DNA of 5,060 nt from Natrinema soli (lineage in GTDB: Archaea > Halobacteriota > Halobacteria > Halobacteriales > Natrialbaceae): the NCBI RefSeq assembly GCF_028618695.1, contig NZ_JAQIVI010000057.1, positions 1 through 5,060 of the forward strand, read 5' to 3'. Position numbers and translations under genes: made by a program. This document shows positions 1-5,060 of this stretch, in pieces; position 1 is the stretch's first letter; the number at the start of each line of letters is the position of its first letter. The notes beneath the pieces are model-generated. The model had not been told where the DNA came from and searched no databases. It worked only from the letters and a program-made list of their open reading frames with translations.

Positions 1-126
1 GGTGAGGTCGTCGCCGTTGGCCTCGACGATCGCTGCTGCCCGGTCGAACGTCTCGTCATCGATCTCTTTGAGCGTGTGCTTACTTCCCGGGGTAAGACGA
101 GAACGAAGCCCTGAGAGGAGCCCCAT
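1..126 (-). CDS. 5' end of a further operon gene, cut by the window edge; position suggests VirB4-type ATPase
   Basis: The reverse strand is open from an ATG at 126-124 to the window edge, giving 42 codons that begin MGLLSGLRSRLTPGSK and continue into an acidic stretch (about residues 21-42, with EIDDETFD and EANGDD). The ATG overlaps the stop of the preceding gene (ATGA), and a strong ribosome-binding site, GGAGGGTGA, ends 6 bases upstream, so the start is well supported. No catalytic motif lies in the visible part and the product cannot be recognised from it. The two genes before it are PrgI/VirB3-like and TraC-like (VirB4 N-terminal domain). In bacterial type IV secretion loci of this layout the next gene encodes the VirB4 motor ATPase, so that is the expected product. 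The function is inferred from position only. Confidence 0.6.
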   Translation of the reverse strand, partial: MGLLSGLRSRLTPGSKHTLKEIDDETFDRAAAIVEANGDDLT

Positions 127-1076
127 CAGTACTCACCCTCCGTTTTGGTCGCTTGGTTGAACTTCTCGAATTGCGGGTCGACGTGGTTGTAGTAGTGGTA
201 CAGAATTTCCATGGTTTCCTGACGGTCGGTTACCTGGTCGATCGAGACCTCTGTCCGGCCGAGTTTGTTCGTAATCCGGCGCTGTCGCTGTCTCACCTCC
301 CGAATGCAGAGCTCAGTTCGTGCGTCCTCGTGTGACTCGCCGAACGGCGTGTGAGCGAGCACTCGCGAGCAGGCAGCGCCGATAAGCGGGAGATCGCCAA
401 GCTGGCTCAGAACGCTTCCCGTGTCGAGATTCTTGTGGACCTGATCGGCGTCGACACGGGTGACGATGTAGAAATCGCGTTGTTTGAGGTCGGCGTCTGT
501 GATCCGGTCGCTCGCCCACTGGATGTAGAACTTCCGTCCGTACTGGAGGATCGGCGTCTCTTCTCGGGCAGTCGTACTCGACGATGCTGCGTAGAAGCGC
601 TCGAGGTGTCCCGTGAGGTCGAACGTTTTCGGATAGCACGGGACGGCCACGCTGAACTCGAGCGACATGAGGAAGGACATGTACGCGCTCATCGTGTCGT
701 GTCTGGCCTCCTCACTCAGCGAGAGCCAGTTCTGCGGATGGACTTTCAAGAGGCCGATGTAGCTGTCACCGTCGACGGCGATGCCATCCTCCCGAACGTA
801 GTCGAAGCTGAGTGTCTCCTGGGCCGTTGTCGATCCACCAAGGCGATCCTTGAGGTCGAAGTGATCGCGCGCTCGGGAGCGCTCTCGAGCGGTTGGAAGG
901 TCCGTGTCGATGTCGTCAAGGAATTTGTCGAGTGCTTGCAGGACCTCGAGGTCGGATTCGGGTGTGGGCGGCGTGTGGTCACTGGTGGCAGTCGGCTGAA
1001 CAACGGGCTTTTCATCCTCTTGGGACGTTTCTGAGGCTGTTTCAATGGCTGTCTCGTCGGTAGGTACAGTTCCCAT
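126..1076 (-). CDS. TraC-like protein resembling the detached N-terminal domain of VirB4
   Basis: This 316-residue soluble protein has two parts. Residues 1-90 are acidic, rich in Thr, Ser, Glu and Pro, and probably disordered. Residues about 95-210 resemble the TraC-like/VirB4 N-terminal domain: a short strand pair (DSYIGLLKVHPQNW, 104-117), then a helix beginning SEEARHDTM and running through YMSFLMSLEF (132-141), then a strand (VAVPCYP). This matches the pattern known in PrgI-linked TraC-like proteins, in which an aspartate- and glycine-rich beta hairpin precedes a helix ending in a phenylalanine and a strand. Residues 255-290 form a basic helical stretch (REVRQRQRRITNKLGR). There is no Walker A motif, so it is not the motor itself. 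It follows the PrgI-like gene by 6 bp and overlaps the next start by ATGA. A role as cytoplasmic partner of a VirB4 ATPase at the secretion channel is inferred. ATG is chosen because GGTGATC precedes it. Confidence 0.7.
   Translation of the reverse strand: MGTVPTDETAIETASETSQEDEKPVVQPTATSDHTPPTPESDLEVLQALDKFLDDIDTDLPTARERSRARDHFDLKDRLGGSTTAQETLSFDYVREDGIAVDGDSYIGLLKVHPQNWLSLSEEARHDTMSAYMSFLMSLEFSVAVPCYPKTFDLTGHLERFYAASSSTTAREETPILQYGRKFYIQWASDRITDADLKQRDFYIVTRVDADQVHKNLDTGSVLSQLGDLPLIGAACSRVLAHTPFGESHEDARTELCIREVRQRQRRITNKLGRTEVSIDQVTDRQETMEILYHYYNHVDPQFEKFNQATKTEGEY
133..141 (-). promoter_or_regulatory. Ribosome-binding site for the gene starting at 126
   Basis: The reverse strand reads GGAGGGTGA, close to the archaeal consensus GGAGGTGATC with one extra G, and ends 6 bases before the ATG at 126. 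It lies inside the last codons of the preceding gene. It fixes the start of the truncated downstream gene and indicates translational coupling. Confidence 0.7.
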
Positions 1077-1080
1077 CGTC

Positions 1081-1087
1081 GATCACC
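1081..1087 (-). promoter_or_regulatory. Ribosome-binding site for the TraC-like gene
   Basis: The reverse strand reads GGTGATC, seven bases identical to the 3' part of the archaeal consensus GGAGGTGATC, 4 bases before the ATG at 1076. It contains the TGA stop of the PrgI-like gene, so termination and initiation are physically linked. Confidence 0.75.
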
Positions 1088-1475
1088 GTCCGTCGGCTTC
1101 CGCTTCCTGCTCGGCTTCGATCGTCTCGATATCGAGGCCAGCCTGCCGAACGTAGACGATGTCCTGGGCGACAGGTGTCTCTGGTTCGGGTCGCGTTCTC
1201 CGGTTGTGATACTCGTTCGAGCCGAGATGGTACTCGGCGGCGGCACGGGCGTAGCTGATGGGTCGCTGCCCGGCGGGGGAAACCAGCAAAACGAGGATGC
1301 CGATGGCGAGTCCAATCCCGCCGGCACCCAAGAACAGTGTCCCGGTGAAGCCGAGGCTTTGGGCAATACCCATGGCTAGGAACGGAACCACGAGAACCTC
1401 GCCAGCTTCTCGGGCGGTCAACCCGAAAACCAACTTCGTATTAACAACACGCCCTGCGATTGGGAATGTTTCCAT
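1083..1475 (-). CDS. PrgI/VirB3-like small membrane protein of a type IV secretion system
   Basis: This 130-residue protein has two adjacent hydrophobic helices at about residues 25-43 and 45-66, joined by a very short turn (the hairpin topology of VirB3/PrgI proteins), followed by a hydrophilic acidic tail (90-130). Just before the first helix is FGLTAREAGE, resembling the conserved pre-helix segment of PrgI proteins (a phenylalanine-glycine-leucine-threonine run followed by a basic residue and a polar helix start). After the second helix is RPISYARAAAEYHL, matching their RP-containing segment. VirB3/PrgI proteins sit in the cytoplasmic membrane and associate with VirB4, and the next gene here is a VirB4 N-terminal-like protein, which supports the call. 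The ATG at 1475 is preferred over a TTG at 1481, because the promoter predicts transcription beginning at about 1480. VirB3 versus PrgI cannot be separated at this divergence. Confidence 0.7.
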   Translation of the reverse strand: METFPIAGRVVNTKLVFGLTAREAGEVLVVPFLAMGIAQSLGFTGTLFLGAGGIGLAIGILVLLVSPAGQRPISYARAAAEYHLGSNEYHNRRTRPEPETPVAQDIVYVRQAGLDIETIEAEQEAEADGR

Positions 1476-1501
1476 ATACAATCTGCACGTCTTAGGGGTA
1501 T

Positions 1502-1540
1502 CTAGTTAAAAGTTACTCCCAATTTTGATATTTCAACTAG
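1502..1540. repeat. Imperfect inverted repeat over the TATA box, candidate operator
   Basis: Two 10-base arms, CTAGTTAAAA at 1502-1511 and its near-complement TTTCAACTAG at 1531-1540, match at 9 of 10 positions as CTAGTTRAAA. They are separated by 19 bases, with centres 29 bp apart, close to three helical turns. The promoter-proximal arm contains the TATA box. This is the arrangement expected of an operator whose repressor blocks TBP/TFB binding. No regulator gene is visible in the window, so the binding protein is unknown. Confidence 0.4.
1506..1511 (-). promoter_or_regulatory. TATA box of the promoter for the PrgI-like gene
   Basis: The reverse strand reads TTTTAA, 31 to 36 bases upstream of the ATG at 1475. 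Archaeal TATA boxes are centred about 27 bases before the transcription start, placing the start near 1481 and leaving a leader of roughly 6 bases, typical of the leaderless or nearly leaderless genes common in haloarchaea. No ribosome-binding site precedes the ATG, which agrees. This is the only intergenic gap in the window large enough for a promoter, so it probably drives the PrgI-like, TraC-like and following genes. Confidence 0.6.
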
Positions 1541-1594
1541 GTGTCGATTTTGAACGATCTTGCGGTCCCAACCTGCCTCTTGCTGGGCACGGCC

Positions 1595-2971
1595 TCAAGA
1601 CTGGTGGTCCGGTTGGTCTGGAAGCGACATGTGGAGATCCTCGAGCGTGAGTTCGTCAGCGTCGCGTTCGGCGGCACGCATCGCGGCGTCGTCGACAACC
1701 CCAGCGATATCTGCGCTACTGACCCCTTCTGTCAGGTCGGCCATCTTCCCGTATGCGTTGTTGTCAAGGTCCGTCGGCAGTTCGTCGAGCCGGACGCGGA
1801 AAATGGCCTCTCGAGCGTCGCGATCTGGAAGTCCGAGTTCGTACTGCTGGTCAAAGCGACCCCGGCGAGTAGCCGCCTCATCAAGAAGTTCAGCACGGTT
1901 CGTCGCTGCGATCACGAGGTAATTCGGATCGTCGGCATCCAGATGAGCGAGGAACTCGTTGACAACCTGGGTGTGCTCGCGATTGACGTCGCTTTCACGG
2001 GAAGCGAGCAGCGCGTCGATCTCGTCGATGAAGATCACACACCGATCGAACTGTGCGGCCTCCTCAAACAGTCGGTTGACCTGCTCGGTGGACTTATTGA
2101 CCCAGCGCGATTTGATATCGCCCGCAGAGAGCTCGAGATACGGGTGTCCGAGTTCGCCAGCAATGGCTCGAGCGAATAGCGTCTTGCCTGTCCCTGGAGG
2201 ACCGTAGAAGAGAATACCGTTCGGTGGGGAGATATTGAAGCGTTCGTAGGCGGCATCGAGCCGGGTCAGCGGCCGGATCGCCGTGCGCTCGATCTCTGTT
2301 TTGAGTGGCTCCATCCCACCAACATCCGCAAACCCTGTGTCGGGCGCAGACTGCCAGCCGTATTGGAGTTGGGAGGGCATGGGTTGCTCTTGAGTCGCTC
2401 CATTGCTGGAGTGAGGCGTCTTCTTGTGTTTGGTCTCGGCTTTCTCTCTTTGGGCAGTCGCGTCCACTGTATCTGTCTGCTTCTCTTCTCCCGTCGCGAT
2501 TTTCTCATCGAGAAGTTCTACGGTGGTTCCAATACTCACAGATAGCATCAGTGGAACACAAGCGAGCCAACTGGCTCCCATGTACCAAAAGTTATCAAAC
2601 ATAGAAGAGACTCGGAGCGGAGCAAGGATGCTTGCGAAAGCGGGCCAGTTATTCTCCCATGCAGGGAGAAACCACACCGCTGTCAATATCGATGTTCCAA
2701 TGAAAGTTCCAATCAGCCAGATACGATCTGCTTGTTCGGGCTTGTCACCATGGAGTGGGTAGAGACCACCAGTCAGCAGAAGTGCAGTAAATGGGGTTGC
2801 CATCCAAATCACAGGAATTGCAATTAGCGCTATAATTGGATCGGAAAAATACGCTACAATCCAAACGATTCCGAGTGGAACAATGACATAATTCGCAGTG
2901 AAAAGACTGAAAGAAATGATGCCGACAACGACTTTCTTCAGGATACTCTTGGGTTGGGATGTTCTGTCCAT
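1595..2971 (-). CDS. Membrane-anchored AAA+ ATPase, single AAA domain, about four N-terminal transmembrane segments
   Basis: This 458-residue protein has hydrophobic segments at about 12-42, 45-70, 84-104 and 128-154, then a hydrophilic linker (155-205) and one classic AAA module (about 210-445). Walker A is GPPGTGKT (257-264), Walker B is VIFIDEID (312-319) with the catalytic glutamate E317, sensor 1 is N358 in ATNR, and the two arginine fingers of the second region of homology align to R369 and R372. The lid carries GVSSADIAG (416-424). Pore loop 1 reads RWVNKST: the aromatic W290 is kept, but asparagine replaces the usual glycine. All ATPase residues are present, so it should be active. 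The closest AAA groups are the Cdc48/FtsH/katanin types. There is no HExxH protease motif and the protein ends after the lid, so it is not FtsH. It starts 6 bp after the VirB6-like gene. A role in unfolding, assembling or recycling parts of the apparatus at the membrane is inferred. Confidence 0.85.
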   Translation of the reverse strand: MDRTSQPKSILKKVVVGIISFSLFTANYVIVPLGIVWIVAYFSDPIIALIAIPVIWMATPFTALLLTGGLYPLHGDKPEQADRIWLIGTFIGTSILTAVWFLPAWENNWPAFASILAPLRVSSMFDNFWYMGASWLACVPLMLSVSIGTTVELLDEKIATGEEKQTDTVDATAQREKAETKHKKTPHSSNGATQEQPMPSQLQYGWQSAPDTGFADVGGMEPLKTEIERTAIRPLTRLDAAYERFNISPPNGILFYGPPGTGKTLFARAIAGELGHPYLELSAGDIKSRWVNKSTEQVNRLFEEAAQFDRCVIFIDEIDALLASRESDVNREHTQVVNEFLAHLDADDPNYLVIAATNRAELLDEAATRRGRFDQQYELGLPDRDAREAIFRVRLDELPTDLDNNAYGKMADLTEGVSSADIAGVVDDAAMRAAERDADELTLEDLHMSLPDQPDHQS

Positions 2972-2977
2972 CTTCCG

Positions 2978-4573
2978 TTAGTTGTTGTTGTCGTATTCGT
3001 CCAGTGTCTGTTGACTCGATTCTGGGTCTGGCGATGTGTCGGCGGTGTTGGTGCTGGCTTCGGCTTCCACACCACTGGTCGATTGTTGAGTCGACGTGTC
3101 GATAACGGGGTTTTCCCGATAGCGTTCCAACCCGGCCGCCGCCCACTCGGTCGGGGATTCGTGAAGATTTCGAGGTCCATAGGTAGCACCAGCTTTCATG
3201 TCCGAAGCTGCGCGCTTTCCACCTTTTTTTGCACCAGATCCTATTTTCTTACCTCCGCTCACATATCTATCCGGGACTTTCGACGCAGCTGTACTCCCAA
3301 CTGCTGCTTTCGTTTGGCCTATGCGTGATCCCACGCTGCTGGCAGCACTGCTCGCCCTTCCACCTGTCTTTCTGTCGCCCCATCTGGCCCCTCTCGACCC
3401 CCCATACCTCGCTTGCTCCATCAGTTTAGTGCGTCGCGACTTCCCACCCGATTGGGTCGATGAAGAGGGTTGCGTTTGAGAACTCGAGCTGCTCTTTGCA
3501 CTCCGACCGAGGCCTCTCGGCGACATTCCAGCCATCATGGCTGCTTTCAGCCCGACGGCCGCGGGGGCGACCAGCCCGATCAGCCAGAAGAGCATTGCTT
3601 CGATAAGTTCGCCAAACTCTGCCTCAGTTGCTTGCTCGCCCTGGACAGCGACATCCGAATACGCCCCGACGGCTGCCGCACCTGTCTGCAACAGCCCGGC
3701 CATCACGATTCCTGCAAGCAGCATGTACGCTGTCGCCCGCAAGAGCGTTTTCGCGATCGACGAGCTGTGGCGAAGTGGACCGAAATCCAGGTACAACATG
3801 GCCCCCAGAATTGGGAGCAAAATGAACGTCGCGTGGAACAAGAACTCGCGAAACACAAAGACCCCGAGGGCGAGCAAGATACCCGCGACGGAGACCAAGC
3901 TGATGATGATCCCACCGATGATGGCACCAGCGCCCAGCGCGGCTGTCCCGCCGAATCCAGCCTCGAGAATCTTTGGGCCGAACGCAGCGCCATAATCATC
4001 GGCATAGACATGCAGAATGATCGCATTCGTCAAAAGGAGACTAAAGTGCATGATCTGGCGGGCAACGGCCACGAAGATGATCACCTTCAACGTTTTCCAG
4101 ACCAGCATGAAATTCGTCACCTCACGTCGATCGGCGAACGGCTTGGAGGCAATCCCAGCCATGAAGACGATCACCAGCAGTTGAGGGAAGATATCCAGAT
4201 TGTGCTGGAAGGCACCCTGCATCGTCGGATCAGTATAGGGGCTGTCAAAGATGATGAACGAACGAATGCCGTTCGCAATGAGGCTACTGATGAACCCAAT
4301 GATTCCGGACAGGATGTAGGTGAAAAAGTCCGAGACCCAGCCGGAGATAAACGCGACGGTGAGGGGGACGCCGTCAACTGGAAGGAAGGCACTGCTCTTC
4401 TGGGCTAACACCAGTATCGTGGGGTCAACGCTTTCTGTGATGCTTGTGATCGAAACGGGCAATCTGAATCCGGTCATGGGTTGGATGGGATCTCTGTTAT
4501 GGGCGTGGCTGCCGTAGAGGGGCTGTTCAGTCTCACTGTGCTGGGTCGGGTTCGAACAGTCATTTGTTTGCAC
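2978..4573 (-). CDS. Polytopic membrane protein, VirB6/TrbL-like, with a long charged C-terminal tail
   Basis: Read from a GTG at 4573 this is 531 residues. Hydrophobic segments lie at about 72-100, 129-147, 156-190, 208-240, 244-263, 276-302 and 321-348, giving about seven membrane passes. Residues 350-462 form a Ser/Gly/Lys/Arg-rich low-complexity stretch, and 463-531 an acidic Ser/Thr-rich end finishing DEYDNNN. A conserved-looking hydrophobic core followed by a Gly/Ser-rich tail is the layout of TrbL/VirB6 proteins, the polytopic inner-membrane channel component of type IV secretion and conjugation systems (CedA of Sulfolobus is the archaeal counterpart). The assignment rests on topology and neighbours, since VirB6 proteins share little sequence. 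The start is uncertain: the ATG at 4477 (residue 33) would give 499 residues. The segment before it is hydrophilic, with Cys and His, unlike a haloarchaeal N-terminus. A 29-codon ORF in another frame bridges the two starts. The gene overlaps the preceding stop and sits 6 bp before the AAA gene. Confidence 0.65.
   Translation of the reverse strand: MQTNDCSNPTQHSETEQPLYGSHAHNRDPIQPMTGFRLPVSITSITESVDPTILVLAQKSSAFLPVDGVPLTVAFISGWVSDFFTYILSGIIGFISSLIANGIRSFIIFDSPYTDPTMQGAFQHNLDIFPQLLVIVFMAGIASKPFADRREVTNFMLVWKTLKVIIFVAVARQIMHFSLLLTNAIILHVYADDYGAAFGPKILEAGFGGTAALGAGAIIGGIIISLVSVAGILLALGVFVFREFLFHATFILLPILGAMLYLDFGPLRHSSSIAKTLLRATAYMLLAGIVMAGLLQTGAAAVGAYSDVAVQGEQATEAEFGELIEAMLFWLIGLVAPAAVGLKAAMMAGMSPRGLGRSAKSSSSSQTQPSSSTQSGGKSRRTKLMEQARYGGSRGARWGDRKTGGRASSAASSVGSRIGQTKAAVGSTAASKVPDRYVSGGKKIGSGAKKGGKRAASDMKAGATYGPRNLHESPTEWAAAGLERYRENPVIDTSTQQSTSGVEAEASTNTADTSPDPESSQQTLDEYDNNN
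4474..4563 (-). CDS. Possible 29-residue coupled ORF at the head of the VirB6-like gene
   Basis: The ATG at 4563-4561 overlaps the TGA of the upstream gene (ATGA). It is preceded at 7 bases by GAGGTG, a good ribosome-binding site. The frame encodes MTVRTRPSTVRLNSPSTAAT and nine more residues, then stops with a TGA at 4476-4474 that overlaps the ATG at 4477 of the VirB6-like frame, again as ATGA. Both ends therefore have the layout of coupled genes. The composition is Thr/Ser/Pro/Arg-rich and not recognisable. By my count 16 of 28 codons after the start end in G or C, against 20 of 31 in the competing VirB6-like frame, so coding statistics do not favour it. It may be a leader peptide, part of the VirB6-like protein joined by a frameshift, or chance. 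Confidence 0.25.
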   Translation of the reverse strand: MTVRTRPSTVRLNSPSTAATPITEIPSNP

Positions 4574-5060
4574 CTCTCATATACGCGAACGGAATGTACA
4601 AGATCACAAATGCAATGATCGAGACGAACGCCCCAGTGAAGCTCATCAGTAGCTGGTAGATGTTGAACGCCTCTGGCTGGAACGTGATCTGGGCCTCAGC
4701 TGGACTGTAGTACACCTCTTCCGCTGGATCAGTCTCACCCGTAAACGAAGCCGTCACGTAGAGGTCACGCCGTTCGACGACTGCGGTTCCGTCCGAGTCA
4801 GTCGTCACTTGTCCCTGGGCAGCCCCATGGAGCCAGAGTGTCTCGTTGCTAAGCGCTTCGCCGGTCTCCCCCTCGAACAGGTGGAGCTCTGCGTACGTGT
4901 CGTTGAGGATCGCCGTCTCGAGCTGGGCGTCGCGCTCTTGGACAGTCTGTGTCGACACCGGGATTGGATCGCCGTGGATATCGCGAATCTCTGTGATCGG
5001 CTGTTCTGCATTTGTAATGGTGAGCGTCGTCTGTCCACGCGGTTCGACCGAGGAGAGATT
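4560..5060 (-). CDS. C-terminal part of a membrane-anchored protein with an outward beta/Ig-like domain (5' end outside window)
   Basis: The reading frame is open from the window edge to the TGA at 4562-4560, giving 166 visible residues. A GTG at 4958 is internal, since the same frame continues upstream with coherent sequence (beginning NLSSVEPRGQTTLTITN). The visible part is acidic and strand-rich. Around visible residues 58-104 it has the pattern of carboxypeptidase-regulatory or Ig-like surface domains: an exposed GETGEALSNETLWL strand pair, a TTDSDGTAVV turn and strand, and VTASFTG. One transmembrane helix follows (about 135-161), ending with MRGANK. The basic end suggests the C-terminus is cytoplasmic and the domain extracellular. 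It overlaps the next gene start, so it belongs to the same operon. A part in cell contact or in the outer part of the apparatus is a guess from position. The family cannot be named without the N-terminal portion. Confidence 0.7.
   Translation of the reverse strand, partial: NLSSVEPRGQTTLTITNAEQPITEIRDIHGDPIPVSTQTVQERDAQLETAILNDTYAELHLFEGETGEALSNETLWLHGAAQGQVTTDSDGTAVVERRDLYVTASFTGETDPAEEVYYSPAEAQITFQPEAFNIYQLLMSFTGAFVSIIAFVILYIPFAYMRGANK
4571..4576 (-). promoter_or_regulatory. Ribosome-binding site between the surface-protein gene and the VirB6-like gene
   Basis: The reverse strand reads GAGGTG, six bases of the archaeal GGAGGTGATC consensus, 7 bases before the ATG at 4563. Its last three bases are the GTG that would start the 531-residue reading of the VirB6-like gene. 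The site is thus correctly spaced for the short ORF, not for that GTG, and it makes the VirB6-like start questionable. Confidence 0.5.

Noticed and set aside
351..1034. Long plus-strand ORF (227 codons) opposite the TraC-like gene
   Set aside because: Antisense shadow of a GC-rich gene. It has no recognisable domain or ribosome-binding site and would sit opposite a well-supported coupled gene.
1565..1590. Weak stem-loop after the AAA gene stop (GTCCCA against TGGGCAC, 13-base loop)
   Set aside because: The stem has a bulge and is not followed by a T-tract on the transcript strand. Archaeal terminators rely mainly on T-runs, so it is not supported as a terminator.
1541..2179. Plus-strand ORF of 212 codons starting in the intergenic region
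   Set aside because: It lies antisense to the AAA domain, whose Walker and sensor motifs are unambiguous. The plus-strand product shows no domain.
2981..2993. Short GTT repeat at the end of the VirB6-like gene
   Set aside because: It simply encodes the terminal Asn residues. Too few units to call a functional repeat.
3222..3229. Run of seven A on the minus strand inside the VirB6-like tail, in the phase of a -1 slippery site (A AAA AAA), with the -1 frame open to 2745
   Set aside because: The -1 product is rich in Arg, Cys, His and Trp and looks like a shadow frame. The lysine pair fits the basic tail, and no stimulatory structure was identified.
3470..4408. Plus-strand ORF of 312 codons opposite the VirB6-like gene
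   Set aside because: The product is full of His, Gln, Arg and Cys with no hydrophobic pattern. The minus strand encodes clear membrane helices here.

Overview
The window looks haloarchaeal, most likely from a plasmid, an integrated conjugative element or another accessory locus. The signs are acidic soluble domains, GC-rich coding with dense long shadow ORFs, ribosome-binding sites matching the archaeal GGAGGTGATC consensus, and one intergenic promoter with a TATA box about 30 bp from its ATG, which implies an almost leaderless transcript. The organism is inferred from these signs, not from a marker gene.

Every credible gene is on the minus strand, so the region reads from high to low coordinates. 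Block 1 (5060 to 1595) holds three genes: the 3' end of a membrane-anchored protein with an outward beta/Ig-like domain, a polytopic membrane protein of the VirB6/TrbL type with a long charged tail, and an AAA+ ATPase anchored by about four transmembrane segments. A short intergenic stretch (1476-1594) follows, carrying the promoter and a candidate operator. Block 2 (1475 to 1) holds a two-helix PrgI/VirB3-like protein, a TraC-like protein that resembles the N-terminal domain of VirB4, and the first 42 codons of a further gene whose position fits the VirB4 motor ATPase. Genes within each block are separated by 6 bp or less, or overlap.

Together the genes read as the membrane core of a type IV secretion/conjugation-like apparatus: VirB6-like channel, VirB3-like partner, VirB4 N-terminal domain as a separate protein, and probably the VirB4 motor beyond the left edge. 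The unusual parts are the dedicated membrane-bound AAA+ ATPase between the VirB6-like and VirB3/VirB4-like genes, the strongly basic then acidic tail of the VirB6-like protein, the operator-like inverted repeat over the TATA box, and a possible 29-codon coupled ORF at the start of the VirB6-like gene. Family names for the small membrane proteins rest on topology, motif resemblance and gene order, not on a database search. No tRNA, rRNA, CRISPR array or insertion sequence was seen.
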